27,207 nt of DNA from Cyanobacteria bacterium OH_CBB_238 (GCA_023409995.1 JAEYQN010000122.1:1-27207), one strand, 5' to 3'; positions 1 to 7,466 are shown, counted from the first letter of the stretch. Made by a program: numbers and translations. Notes: generated from the letters alone by a model not told the origin.

Positions 1-155
1 TTGTAAGAGGTACCGTTAGGGGTGTTGTTGCAATGACTTTAATTAGAATAGGAACACCAGCAATTGATTATTTAAAACAAGCTGCCCGATCAAACAAAGA
101 ATTTGAATGGATAACAAATTATCTTATTACCGAAATAAACGGAATTGCCGCTTAA
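1..155 (+). CDS. C-terminal fragment of a HEAT-like repeat protein (5' truncated by window)
   Basis: An open frame enters from the left edge (codons from base 3) and stops at TAA 153-155, giving about 50 residues. The visible tail contains the segment IRIGTPAIDYLKQA, which matches the general pattern of a HEAT/PBS-lyase-type helical repeat (hydrophobic helix, IG-x-PA turn, second amphipathic helix). HEAT-like proteins are scaffolds, so no specific role can be given from one repeat. A strong hairpin terminator follows 29 bases after the stop, which supports this being the true gene end. The repeat assignment is from pattern only, and a different alpha-helical protein is possible. Confidence 0.55.
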   Translation, partial: VRGTVRGVVAMTLIRIGTPAIDYLKQAARSNKEFEWITNYLITEINGIAA

Positions 156-183
156 ACGCAAAATTATAAATAACATAATTATC

Positions 184-212
184 AAAAATACCAACAATGT
201 TGGTATTTTTTT
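184..212 (+). terminator. Rho-independent terminator of the HEAT-like gene
   Basis: A perfect 13-base inverted repeat (184-196 against 198-210) is centred on one base and runs into a T tract at 206-212. The A tract on the left arm could let it act on the other strand too. Confidence 0.85.
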
Positions 213-320
213 GCATTTATTAGCAATTTTTCTTTTCATGTGTTTTACTATTGTTGAGAACGGTTTGTACCCATAATAATTAAATATATTTAGTATTGTA
301 ATAGAATTAAAGTTCATTTC

Positions 321-348
321 TTGACTTTAAGACTAACAATTATATATC
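321..348 (+). promoter_or_regulatory. Promoter of the LysM gene
   Basis: TTGACT at 321-326 is followed after 16 bases by TATATC at 343-348. A transcript from here would begin near 355, downstream of the ATG at 349. This argues for the later start codon at 379 for the LysM protein. Confidence 0.55.
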
Positions 349-378
349 ATGTTTGTAATAAAACAATTGAGAGGTCGA

Positions 379-945
379 ATGAAAAATTCAACACTGCACA
401 GATCAAATTTATCTAGAGAAAGAATGGCACTTCTTGCAGAGTTAAGAGCTAGTAGAAATCAGCAGCAAGTTTCTGAAAACTCACAAACTGCATACAAAAG
501 ACCGAGCAAACAAAAGGAATTGGATCTTTTGTGGCAGAGTTTTAAAGTAAATCAGAAAGAAGAAAAGTCTCCAGGAATCTATCTTTTGACAGGCTTCATA
601 GCTGGTGCTTTAAGTATGTTCTTAATGACTGCAGTAATAAGTATAAGCGCTAATTCAACTGATGAAATGGCTGATACTACACTAAACACACCAAAAATTG
701 AGAAAAAAATACTACAAAAGAAACCTTCAAGATTGGCAATAGTTCCTCCGGATAAGCCCATAGAAGTTGCTACTGGATCAACTGAAGCATATACCGTGCA
801 ATCAGGAGATACTTTAGAAGGAATTATAATCAGATTTTATGGTAAATATGATCAGTCTAAAGTAGAAAAAATTAAAACAGCAAATAGTCTTGCGAATCCA
901 GATTCTCTGTCTATTGGCCAAAAATTGGTGATTCCACTAGATTAA
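379..945 (+). CDS. Bitopic membrane protein with periplasmic LysM domain
   Basis: 188 residues. A positively charged, probably cytoplasmic N-terminal region (1-65) is followed by one membrane segment at about 66-90 and a linker. A C-terminal LysM domain at about 137-186 has the expected YTVQSGDTL opening and GQKLVIP ending. LysM binds N-acetylglucosamine in peptidoglycan, so the protein probably ties the inner membrane to the cell wall. The start at 379 was chosen over the in-frame ATG at 349 because AGAGG lies just upstream (spacing about 5) and the predicted promoter ends at 348. No enzymatic domain is visible. The gene is monocistronic, between its own promoter and the terminator at 965-993. 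The LysM call is firm; the cellular role is inferred. Confidence 0.85.
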   Translation: MKNSTLHRSNLSRERMALLAELRASRNQQQVSENSQTAYKRPSKQKELDLLWQSFKVNQKEEKSPGIYLLTGFIAGALSMFLMTAVISISANSTDEMADTTLNTPKIEKKILQKKPSRLAIVPPDKPIEVATGSTEAYTVQSGDTLEGIIIRFYGKYDQSKVEKIKTANSLANPDSLSIGQKLVIPLD

Positions 946-964
946 TCAAACAAAATATTTAATG

Positions 965-993
965 AAAAAAGCACATCTAGTATGTGCTTTTTT
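965..993. terminator. Bidirectional terminator hairpin after the LysM gene
   Basis: A 12-bp stem (965-976 with 982-993) carries a 5-base loop. The A6 and T6 ends of the stem give a U tract on either strand. It lies 19 bases after the LysM stop. The minus-strand ORF at 977-1207 ends inside the loop. Confidence 0.85.
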
Positions 994-1207
994 GTTGATC
1001 TATTTTCAATCTGTGTATTTGCTTATATGGAGAAGCATTATTATAGGATACAAATTCATTTTTTGGAGCCAAAGATTTTTTTATATATTCTCTATTGCGA
1101 ATTTTTTCATAACTAAAGTACGTGCCTATTTTATCAGATATAAAATCCACAAAAACACGCTGTTTTTTATTCAGTGTGAAATCATTCAAATCTTTGACGA
1201 TATACAT
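977..1207 (-). CDS. Doubtful small ORF, unknown (76 aa)
   Basis: 76 codons on the minus strand, lysine/aspartate/asparagine-rich. The segment around LNKKQRVFVDFISDKIG is faintly reminiscent of a winged-helix domain of the OmpR type, but this is only an impression. There is no Shine-Dalgarno sequence before the ATG, and an in-frame stop lies three codons upstream. Its stop falls in the loop of the 965-993 hairpin, as expected if that hairpin ends this gene too. It could be a real small gene, a remnant of a regulator, or chance coding in AT-rich DNA. I would not rely on it. Confidence 0.25.
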   Translation of the reverse strand: MYIVKDLNDFTLNKKQRVFVDFISDKIGTYFSYEKIRNREYIKKSLAPKNEFVSYNNASPYKQIHRLKIDQQKSTY

Positions 1208-1236
1208 ATTATTATTTTAAAGTATTTTTAAATAAA

Positions 1237-1293
1237 ATGCTTTATTTTTACAATATCCAACTTAATATATATTACATATATCATTTAAAGCAT
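1237..1293 (-). terminator. Possible long-loop terminator of the gmk-rsmD operon
   Basis: ATGCTTTA (1237-1244) and TAAAGCAT (1286-1293) are exact inverted repeats flanking the rsmD stop. On the minus strand the distal arm is followed by TTTATTT. The 41-base loop is unusually long, though it contains a smaller AT inverted repeat. Weak support. Confidence 0.3.
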
Positions 1294-1818
1294 CAGATAT
1301 GAAAGGTTTTTATCCCCATATGTTTTTGCTTTGATCAACCTAAAAGGTCTAATATCAATAGATTTAGCGCTTGGATGTTCCATTATAATCACACCATTAT
1401 CCATTAATAAGTCTTGCTTAACAATCAAGTCTAATAAAACCTCATATAAATCAGAGTCATATGGAGGATCCATAAAAATAACATCGAACTTATTTGTTAA
1501 TTTAAGAACAACTTTTTCCGCGACGCCAAAAATAAGGTTTATTTTAACATCTAAAAATTTAGCATTTTCTTTTATGTATTGAAAAGTTTTTCTATCTTTT
1601 TCAATAGCATGAACTGATGTAAATCCCCTTGATATCGCTTCAAAAGCCATAATTCCACTTCCTGAAAAAACATCTAAGAATGCAGCCCCTTCCGAATCAA
1701 TCAATGAATCCAAAGTACTATAGAAAGCTTGCCTTGTTTTAGAAAGAGTCGGCTTAACATTTTGTGCATTCAATACTTTAATTTTTCTTGATTTTAAATA
1801 GCCACCCGTGATTTGCAT
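1285..1818 (-). CDS. rsmD: 16S rRNA (guanine(966)-N2)-methyltransferase RsmD family
   Basis: 177 residues, typical length for RsmD. It uses S-adenosylmethionine to methylate guanine 966 of 16S rRNA in the assembling 30S subunit. Visible features are the N-terminal GGYLKSRKI segment with the downstream KPTLSKTRQA motif, the SAM-binding LDVFSGSG at about 48-55, and the catalytic DPPY tetrad at 117-120, the signature of N6/N2 nucleobase methyltransferases. It is the last gene of the minus-strand operon, 9 bases after the preceding stop, and is probably translated from that transcript. The family call is firm. Target position is by homology. Confidence 0.93.
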   Translation of the reverse strand: MQITGGYLKSRKIKVLNAQNVKPTLSKTRQAFYSTLDSLIDSEGAAFLDVFSGSGIMAFEAISRGFTSVHAIEKDRKTFQYIKENAKFLDVKINLIFGVAEKVVLKLTNKFDVIFMDPPYDSDLYEVLLDLIVKQDLLMDNGVIIMEHPSAKSIDIRPFRLIKAKTYGDKNLSYLML

Positions 1819-1827
1819 GCCTGATAC

Positions 1828-2397
1828 CTACAGTTCTACAGTATATCTTTTGTTCATAATAGTATCCCATCTATAGTAGCTATAATATATACGTATATTT
1901 TTAATTATGTTTATCCAGGTGGGGCTTACACTCTGAAAATACTGAGGATTATTATTGATATAGTGCATTGCTATTATTCCCTCATATCCCCTTGATACTC
2001 TTACTATTTCACATTGGCTTGCAGAAGCACTACACCAAACAGCCATTGCATCATTAGTTTCATTTCGCAAATAAGTAAGAGAGACATCACGATAATGCAT
2101 TGTAGACTGACTTAACAAATAAGCCAGAACTTGTTTTGCAACCAAATCTCTTTTACTAAAAGCCCATTTATAAGAGTGGAAGACCACACTTTCTTTAAAG
2201 TCATCTTTTGCTTGCCCGGATGGAAAATATTGTACAATTGACTCTGTTGTTCTATTTTCATAAAAAGCCCGATACCAATTATCATTTGGAAAACTTACTA
2301 AAACTGTTTCATAAGCAAAACATACACATTGAAACATAAAACAAGTAACAATAGCAAAAGCTAGGTTTTTAAACAGTTTTCCAGATATTTTTTTCAT
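1828..2397 (-). CDS. Secreted protein of unknown function
   Basis: 189 residues with a clear Sec-type signal peptide: basic MKKISGKLFK, then a hydrophobic core, with likely cleavage after CFA near residue 28. The mature part (about 160 residues) is rich in Tyr, Trp and Ser and has no domain I recognise. It includes the stretches WYRAFYENRTTESIVQYFP and VWCSASASQCEIVRVSRGYEG. Two cysteines near the middle could form a disulfide in the periplasm. The ATG at 2397 is preferred over an upstream TTG in the same frame because it begins the signal peptide. The gene overlaps the end of nif3 by 29 bases and so is translated from the same operon. A secreted protein inside a housekeeping operon is odd but may simply be co-transcribed. 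Confidence 0.7.
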   Translation of the reverse strand: MKKISGKLFKNLAFAIVTCFMFQCVCFAYETVLVSFPNDNWYRAFYENRTTESIVQYFPSGQAKDDFKESVVFHSYKWAFSKRDLVAKQVLAYLLSQSTMHYRDVSLTYLRNETNDAMAVWCSASASQCEIVRVSRGYEGIIAMHYINNNPQYFQSVSPTWINIIKNIRIYYSYYRWDTIMNKRYTVEL

Positions 2398-3106
2398 TAG
2401 CCACAACAATTTCCACGTCTAAAGTACTTATTACATTTCTAAAAATTTCAACAACAAATTTTTCACTATCATAGTGTCCGATATCAAAAACTAAAAGATC
2501 ACTTGCCTCTAGAACTTCATGATATTTTACATCACCAGTAATATATAAATCTATATCGGTAGAATTTAATTCTTTTACAAGCCCGCCGCCAGAACCGGCA
2601 CAAAGTGCTATTTTTTGAATACTAGACACCTTAGAATCATTAACAACTTTAAGTTCATTTAGATTCAAACTACCTTTTATTTTTTTTATCAATTCATTAA
2701 CATTCATGGGCTTATCAAGCTTTACTATACGGACAAAATCATCAAATTTTTCTGCATCCCCCAGATTCAATTTTGAAACCAGCGTGTCCGTAGTGCCTCC
2801 CGTGGCAACATCAAGATTAGTGTGCATTGAATAGATTTGTATATTATTTTTTATTGCATCAATGATAGCCGCCGAATTAATTTTTTTAATAGGGTCAAAA
2901 AACAAAGGATGATGCGAAAGAATAAAATCACAACCAGATTCAATCGCTTGAGAAACAACTTCTGCAGAGATATTTAGGGACAACATTACTTTATTTACTT
3001 CTGAAGCGGCTAAATCAATCTGCCACCCAGAATTATCCCAATGTTGAGCTGTATCAAGTGGCGCAAACTTATTTAAAACATTAATTAACTCAAGTGTTTT
3101 TACCAT
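2369..3106 (-). CDS. Nif3-like dinuclear metal centre protein (YbgI/DUF34 family)
   Basis: 245 residues. The family forms hexameric toroids with two metal ions per subunit and is annotated as a GTP cyclohydrolase I type 2 homologue. Its true role is unsettled. Conserved segments are visible in order: WDNSGWQ near residue 23, SHHPLFF at about 64-70, HTNLDVA near 95, GDVKYHE near 191 and DIGHYDSE near 208, together supplying the metal-binding His/Asp/Glu residues. Length fits the shorter form lacking the inserted PII-like domain. The start overlaps the end of coaBC by 17 bases, indicating translational coupling. The family call is firm; the biochemical function is unknown in general. Confidence 0.9.
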   Translation of the reverse strand: MVKTLELINVLNKFAPLDTAQHWDNSGWQIDLAASEVNKVMLSLNISAEVVSQAIESGCDFILSHHPLFFDPIKKINSAAIIDAIKNNIQIYSMHTNLDVATGGTTDTLVSKLNLGDAEKFDDFVRIVKLDKPMNVNELIKKIKGSLNLNELKVVNDSKVSSIQKIALCAGSGGGLVKELNSTDIDLYITGDVKYHEVLEASDLLVFDIGHYDSEKFVVEIFRNVISTLDVEIVVANEKNIWKTV

Positions 3107-4280
3107 ATATTTCCTTAAAAATTTTGATTGAGATATTTTCTTTTGTGTCTTTATCTATCTTAATCGATTTTAGGGATTTGTCTAACAAATAAACTTCATT
3201 GTACTCTGATGAAAAGCCAATATCTGATTTAGAGATATCATTTGCAACAATATAATCACAATTTTTACTCCTAATTTTTTTCTCAGCATTTTCTATTAAA
3301 TTTTCACTTTCTGCACAAAAACCAATTATTAGCTGATCTTTTTTCTTTAACGAACAGACTTCTTTAAGTATATCCGGATTTTTAACAAGTTCTATCGTCA
3401 AAAAGTCCATATTCTCTTTTTTAATTTTTTGATCTGAAATTTTTTTAACCTTATAGTCTGACACTGCTGCTGCCATAACCAAAACATCAATATCATCAAG
3501 TGAATTTAGAACAGTAGCTCTCATCTGCTCTGCCGAATCAACTTTATTAACAAGATAAGGCTTTTCAACAGCAAATGTAGAAACCAAAGTCACTTCAGCA
3601 CCTAGAGAAAAAGCTGTATCCGCCAATGCCAATCCCATCTTGCCAGAACTAAAGTTACCAATATATCTTACTGGATCTATGTTTTCCTTTGTACCGCCAG
3701 CAGTTATAAGGATTTTTTTTCCTGCCAAGAACTTTTCTCTACAAAGACTATTAGTAGTTGCTTCAAAGATAACTTTCGGTTCAGCTAATCTTCCTTTCCC
3801 ATTATAGCCACAGGCAAGGAATCCTTCTTCAGGATCAATAAAAATAGCACCATTCGTCTTAAGTTTGGCTATATTTTTTTGCACAAAAATATTTTCCCAC
3901 ATTCCTGTATTCATAGAAGGCGCAATAATCATACATCCTTTATACGCACAAGCGATTGACGTAAAAAGATTATCACATAATCCATTAGCTATTTTGCCAA
4001 TTGTATTTGCTGAAGCTGGAGCAATAACAAAACAATCAGCCCAATCAGCAAGAGAAATATGCTCTGGTTTATAATCATCAATGTCAAACTGGTCAACGTA
4101 AACCTGATTTTGGCTTAAGGATTGCAATGTAGTTTTGGTAACAAATTCCAATGCATTAGGAGTCAAGACAACTTTTACATCAGCTCCCTTTTTTTTATAC
4201 ATTCTTATCAGTTCTATAACTTTATAGGCCGCAATAGCACCTGTTATGCCAACTAATATATTTTTTCCTGAAAGCATCAT
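3090..4280 (-). CDS. coaBC: Bifunctional phosphopantothenoylcysteine decarboxylase / phosphopantothenate-cysteine ligase
   Basis: 396 residues, the usual CoaBC (Dfp) length. It makes 4'-phosphopantetheine for coenzyme A: the C-terminal CoaB half joins cysteine to phosphopantothenate and the N-terminal FMN-dependent CoaC half decarboxylates the product. CoaC hallmarks seen are GITGAIAAYK at 11-20, the active-site His in HISLADWAD (His74), PASANTIGKIANG at 88-100, PSMNTGMW at 121-128 and the catalytic cysteine loop ACGYNGKGRL (Cys157). CoaB begins near 187 with LITAGGTKENIDPVR and FSSGKMG. The start codon overlaps the gmk stop as ATGA, and the next gene overlaps by 17 bases. The first two codons are both ATG, and either could be used. 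Confidence 0.97.
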   Translation of the reverse strand: MMLSGKNILVGITGAIAAYKVIELIRMYKKKGADVKVVLTPNALEFVTKTTLQSLSQNQVYVDQFDIDDYKPEHISLADWADCFVIAPASANTIGKIANGLCDNLFTSIACAYKGCMIIAPSMNTGMWENIFVQKNIAKLKTNGAIFIDPEEGFLACGYNGKGRLAEPKVIFEATTNSLCREKFLAGKKILITAGGTKENIDPVRYIGNFSSGKMGLALADTAFSLGAEVTLVSTFAVEKPYLVNKVDSAEQMRATVLNSLDDIDVLVMAAAVSDYKVKKISDQKIKKENMDFLTIELVKNPDILKEVCSLKKKDQLIIGFCAESENLIENAEKKIRSKNCDYIVANDISKSDIGFSSEYNEVYLLDKSLKSIKIDKDTKENISIKIFKEIYGKNT

Positions 4281-4837
4281 GCATGCCTTTCTTGATCAAA
4301 TATCTCTTGGAGTTGAGATACCGCTGCATTTAAATCATCATTTACAATTTTATAATCAAAGTTTTCTGAAGCTTTCAATTCGTTGCGCGCAAAATCTAAA
4401 CGAACTTGAATAGTAGCCTCATCTTCCGTATTTCTTCCCCTTAAACGTTCTTCCAAAATTTCTTGAGAAGGCGGCAGAATAAAAATCAATATTGCATCTT
4501 TGATTTTTTCCTTAACCTGGAAAGCACCCTGTGTTTCAATCTCTAATATTAAATCAATACCCTTTGCCAAAGATTTTTCCACAAAACTTTGTTTTGTCCC
4601 ATAAAAATTATTACTAAATACAGCCCATTCCAAAAATTCGTTATTTTCTATTGATTTTTTAAAATCTTCTTCAGCTGTAAAAAAATAATTAACACCATCA
4701 ACCTCTCCTGGGCGAGGTTTTCTAGTCGTAGCAGAAATAGAGAGCTTAAGAGAAGGATTATTCTCCATAAATTTATTTATTACTGTTCCTTTCCCAACTC
4801 CGGAACACCCAGCTATTATAAATAATCGTCCTTGCAT
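4277..4837 (-). CDS. gmk: Guanylate kinase
   Basis: 186 residues. It phosphorylates GMP (and dGMP) to GDP with ATP in the cytoplasm, feeding GTP and dGTP synthesis. The P-loop GCSGVGKGT is at 10-18. The GMP-binding region includes SATTRKPRPGEVDGVNYFF, and the lid region contains LRGRNTEDEATIQVRL. AGAGG lies 5 bases before the ATG at 4837. It is the first gene of the minus-strand operon and is transcribed divergently from the histidine kinase. In many bacteria gmk is followed by rpoZ and then coaBC. Here no rpoZ is visible between them, and the gene runs straight into coaBC by a 4-base overlap. Confidence 0.97.
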   Translation of the reverse strand: MQGRLFIIAGCSGVGKGTVINKFMENNPSLKLSISATTRKPRPGEVDGVNYFFTAEEDFKKSIENNEFLEWAVFSNNFYGTKQSFVEKSLAKGIDLILEIETQGAFQVKEKIKDAILIFILPPSQEILEERLRGRNTEDEATIQVRLDFARNELKASENFDYKIVNDDLNAAVSQLQEIFDQERHA

Positions 4838-4860
4838 TTTTCCTCTTCAATTTTTAATAA

Positions 4861-4889
4861 ATTATACTCGAAGCGCTCAAGATAATCCA
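4861..4889 (-). promoter_or_regulatory. Candidate promoter of the gmk operon
   Basis: On the minus strand a perfect TATAAT lies at 4866-4861, with a weak -35 (TGGATT) 17 bases upstream at 4889-4884. The ATG of gmk is 23 bases beyond the -10 box, leaving a short leader with an AGAGG ribosome site. Confidence 0.5.
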
Positions 4890-5011
4890 GCAAAGTAGAG
4901 ATTTTATTATATGATAATATCGTAAAATTATGCAAAGCGGAAAATACATAGTCACACATATTGAAAAAATATGATAAAATACATACGTTGAAGGTTTTTG
5001 TGGTAATCTAA

Positions 5012-6364
5012 ATGAATTTTGCTAACTTTTTTAGAAATATTTTTAAACAAAATAACGACAACAATTCGAGAGTAATATACCTTCTCAATGAAAAATTATC
5101 CCTCAACCAACAACAACTTACAAAATACATTAATAAATTTCTTCAAAATGAAGAAAAATGGAAATTAATAAACTATTTAATAAAAAATATAAACTCAACT
5201 CTTGAAATAGAAGACCTACTGAAACTTATTTGCTCACAGATAATGAGACTTGTAAGTTCTGATATCTGCAGTATATACATATATGATCAAGATACTCATA
5301 AGTTGGTTAGAAAATATACAGATAACGCTTATGATTGTGAAGAGCAAAAATATATGGAAAGCTTTATAAAAGAGAAAAATATTTTTGTTGATAAATTTAT
5401 CAATACCAATCTCGAAATATGTTCTTCTTCCATAAAAGGGTACTTAAATGATAATCTCGACAGAAAATATCACATAACTCCAATCATAACGAATCAGAAC
5501 TTCTTCGGCATTATATTTTTGTATAAAGAATTTGAATACATTAATGATGAAGAAATAAATATATTACAAATTATTGCTGAAAATATAGTTATGGCAATAA
5601 AAAATGCGGAATTATACCAGAAAGTCAAAGAAAGTAATAGAAACAAAGTAGAATTTATTGCAACCCTATCTCATGAATTTAAAACACCATTAAATACAAT
5701 AATTGGTTTTTCAGAGATAATGAAAACAGAGGACTCTGTTGATCATAACCAGGTTAAAAAATATTCAGACAATATTTATAATTGTTCAAAACACCTTTTA
5801 AAATTAATTGAGGATATTCAAGATGCATCTATTGCAGAATCTGGAAATATAAGCCTATATTATGAAAAGTTCAATGCCAAAACCGTAATCTTAGATTGCT
5901 TGTCTCAAATGGAAGGCCTAATAAAAAGAAAAGATATACAAATCAGCAGCATCTTAGTGGACACTATTATCAATGCCGATTTGAAAAGATTTCGGCAAGT
6001 TATTTATAATTTGTTTAGTAACGCAATAAAATTTTCCAATATAAATGGGAAAATAAGCATAATATCTTTCCTTACAAATAATAACTTCCAATTTGAAATA
6101 ACAAATTTTGGTAGAACTATTGATGAATGCGAAAAAAACAAACTATTTAACTTATTTTACCAAAGCAATCCATCTACACAAAATCACTATGAAGGGGCAG
6201 GAATAGGACTTGCATTGTGTAAGAAGATTATTGGATTACATAACGGCGATATTGACTATGCATCAAGCCGTGAAGAAGGTACTACCTTTTGGTTTTCTTT
6301 GCCTGTAGCCGGGGTTAAACCCACTCTAAGCGAAGAAGATCGAAAAAACTTTAACAACTCCTAA
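5012..6364 (+). CDS. Cytoplasmic GAF-domain sensor histidine kinase (orphan)
   Basis: 450 residues with no membrane segment or signal peptide, so a soluble sensor. A GAF-like domain lies at about 55-200, a short coiled coil at 195-215, then HisKA with the phospho-acceptor His221 in ATLSHEFKTPLNTIIGF. The ATPase domain has an N-box RQVIYNLFSNAIKF (Asn333, Asn337) and a G2 loop GAGIGLAL at 396-403, ending with GTTFWFSLP. The G1 box is atypical: ITNFGRTID at about 363-371 stands where DxGxG is usual, a variant that exists in some kinases. No response regulator gene is adjacent. It is divergent from gmk and followed by its own terminator. The ribosome site (TGGTAA) is weak. Signal and partner are unknown. 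Confidence 0.9.
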   Translation: MNFANFFRNIFKQNNDNNSRVIYLLNEKLSLNQQQLTKYINKFLQNEEKWKLINYLIKNINSTLEIEDLLKLICSQIMRLVSSDICSIYIYDQDTHKLVRKYTDNAYDCEEQKYMESFIKEKNIFVDKFINTNLEICSSSIKGYLNDNLDRKYHITPIITNQNFFGIIFLYKEFEYINDEEINILQIIAENIVMAIKNAELYQKVKESNRNKVEFIATLSHEFKTPLNTIIGFSEIMKTEDSVDHNQVKKYSDNIYNCSKHLLKLIEDIQDASIAESGNISLYYEKFNAKTVILDCLSQMEGLIKRKDIQISSILVDTIINADLKRFRQVIYNLFSNAIKFSNINGKISIISFLTNNNFQFEITNFGRTIDECEKNKLFNLFYQSNPSTQNHYEGAGIGLALCKKIIGLHNGDIDYASSREEGTTFWFSLPVAGVKPTLSEEDRKNFNNS

Positions 6365-6392
6365 AAAGCTTTCTTTAAAATTTGCAGACTTC

Positions 6393-6427
6393 AAAAATGA
6401 TAAGCAGAAATTTTGCTTATCATTTTT
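6393..6427 (+). terminator. Terminator of the histidine kinase gene
   Basis: A perfect 14-bp stem (6393-6406 with 6414-6427) carries a 7-base loop and ends in T5. The A5 on the left arm makes it potentially bidirectional. Confidence 0.88.
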
Positions 6428-6454
6428 AATATTAACTTAACTAGCCAAAATAAA

Positions 6455-6473
6455 ATGCGACACGAAGTCGCAT
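6455..6473 (-). terminator. Hairpin with U tract readable on the minus strand
   Basis: ATGCGAC (6455-6461) pairs with GTCGCAT (6467-6473) around a 5-base loop. Read on the minus strand, the hairpin is followed by TTTATTTT, the form of an intrinsic terminator. No minus-strand gene lies upstream of it before tyrA. It could end antisense transcription from the tyrA region or a small RNA, or simply insulate. Confidence 0.4.
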
Positions 6474-6521
6474 AAGTCAAGAAAGGAATGGTTAGACTAT
6501 TAATTTATATGATTATTACAT

Positions 6522-6544
6522 AAATTTGCATACTACGCAAATTT
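6522..6544. repeat. Inverted repeat upstream of tyrA
   Basis: AAATTTGC (6522-6529) and GCAAATTT (6537-6544) form an exact 8-base inverted repeat with a 7-base spacer, about 26 bases before the TATAAT at 6570. Its position suits an operator for a dimeric regulator, but no regulator is identified. Confidence 0.5.
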
Positions 6545-6569
6545 GTGAATATTTGTTAACATAATTTAA

Positions 6570-6575
6570 TATAAT
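6570..6575 (+). promoter_or_regulatory. Candidate -10 box of tyrA
   Basis: A perfect TATAAT sits 78 bases before the tyrA start. No good -35 box is found 16-18 bases upstream, so the promoter may need an activator. The inverted repeat at 6522-6544 lies just upstream. Confidence 0.4.
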
Positions 6576-6653
6576 TGCAAAAGCAAGAATTATATGGGTT
6601 TTACAAACACAAATTTGACTGATAAAATTAAGAAAACGTTAAACGGAGACTAC

Positions 6654-7466
6654 ATGAATATCGGAATAATATCCTTAGGACTTATTGGCGGGTCAATCCT
6701 TAAATCTCTTTCTGATTTAAACCACAACATAATAGCAATATCGCAAAACCCAACTACACTTGCTAAAGCAGAAAAATACACCAATAAAATATCTAGTAAC
6801 CTGGAGGACTTAAAAATATGTGATGTAGTTTTTGTTTGCTGCCCAATAAGAAATACCATTGAGATACTTAATAAACTTGATTCCATTGTTGAAAATGAAT
6901 GTATAGTAATGGATGTAGCAAGCATAAAAGAATTTGTAATGAACACAAAGCACAATTATAAATTTATTGGATCTCATCCAATGGCCGGAACAGAGTTTAA
7001 CGGATTTGAGGCATCATTTAAGGACTTGTTTAAAGGAGCAAAATGGGTATTAACTCCAAGTAAAGAAATAACATCAAAAGAGTTAGATTTAGCAACAGAG
7101 ATAATACAATCTATGGGAGCCACCACGATTGTTGCAAATGCAACAGAACATGATGAAGCAGTTGCATTAATAAGTCATATGCCCATGTTAGTATCTCAGG
7201 CTATATTTAAAAGCGCACAAAGCAATGAACTTGCATTACGGTTAGCTTCAAGCGGTTTTAGAGACATGACAAGACTAGCAATGTCAAACCCCACTATGGC
7301 AGATGATATGATAAATTTTAATGGAACAAATATCGAAAAATCCCTAGCAATAATGGAAGAGTCTATTAACAGCCTTAAAACAAATAATTACAAAGAGATG
7401 CTTTTAAATTTAAAAGCATCTCGTGAAAAAATGTACTCTAAAGAAGGCAAAAACATTATTTCTTAG
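6654..7466 (+). CDS. tyrA: Prephenate dehydrogenase (TyrA family)
   Basis: 270 residues. It oxidatively decarboxylates prephenate (or arogenate) with NAD(P) in tyrosine synthesis. The Rossmann nucleotide loop SLGLIGGS is at 7-14, where the first glycine of the usual GxGxxG is serine. The catalytic region GSHPMAGTE (106-114) and HDEAVALISHMPMLVSQA (166-183) follow, with GFRDMTRLA at 201-209. No chorismate mutase or ACT domain is present, so it is the monofunctional form. The start at 6654 is preferred over an in-frame ATG at 6594 because GGAG lies 5 bases upstream and family proteins begin directly with the nucleotide loop. The 3' end overlaps mtnA on the other strand by 11 bases. Prephenate versus arogenate preference cannot be told. 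Confidence 0.93.
   Translation: MNIGIISLGLIGGSILKSLSDLNHNIIAISQNPTTLAKAEKYTNKISSNLEDLKICDVVFVCCPIRNTIEILNKLDSIVENECIVMDVASIKEFVMNTKHNYKFIGSHPMAGTEFNGFEASFKDLFKGAKWVLTPSKEITSKELDLATEIIQSMGATTIVANATEHDEAVALISHMPMLVSQAIFKSAQSNELALRLASSGFRDMTRLAMSNPTMADDMINFNGTNIEKSLAIMEESINSLKTNNYKEMLLNLKASREKMYSKEGKNIIS
7395..7422 (-). terminator. 28-base perfect palindrome inside tyrA, possible mtnA terminator
   Basis: The half-site GAGATGCTTTTAAA is followed directly by its exact reverse complement, giving a 28-base perfect palindrome in the tyrA coding region. Read on the minus strand it lies 33 bases after the mtnA stop and is followed by TTTGTAATTATTTG, so it may terminate the ruvC-mtnA transcript. The U tract is imperfect. 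Confidence 0.5.

Larger units (their letters stand above)
946..1284. other. Intergenic stretch between LysM gene and rsmD
   Basis: These 339 bases hold the hairpin at 965-993, a doubtful 76-codon minus-strand ORF at 977-1207, and a very AT-rich run with a possible long-loop terminator for the rsmD operon. Nothing else recognisable is present. Confidence 0.6.

Noticed and set aside
90..317. Minus-strand 75-codon ORF at the left edge
   Set aside because: It reads straight through the perfect terminator at 184-212 and overlaps the HEAT-like gene antisense; no ribosome site.
349..378. Upstream ATG for the LysM protein
   Set aside because: It abuts the predicted -10 box (343-348) and lacks a ribosome site; the ATG at 379 has AGAGG upstream.
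962..1231. Plus-strand 89-codon ORF after the LysM gene
   Set aside because: It begins in the terminator hairpin, has no ribosome site and consists of Phe/Ile/Tyr-rich codons typical of the antisense of AT-rich DNA.
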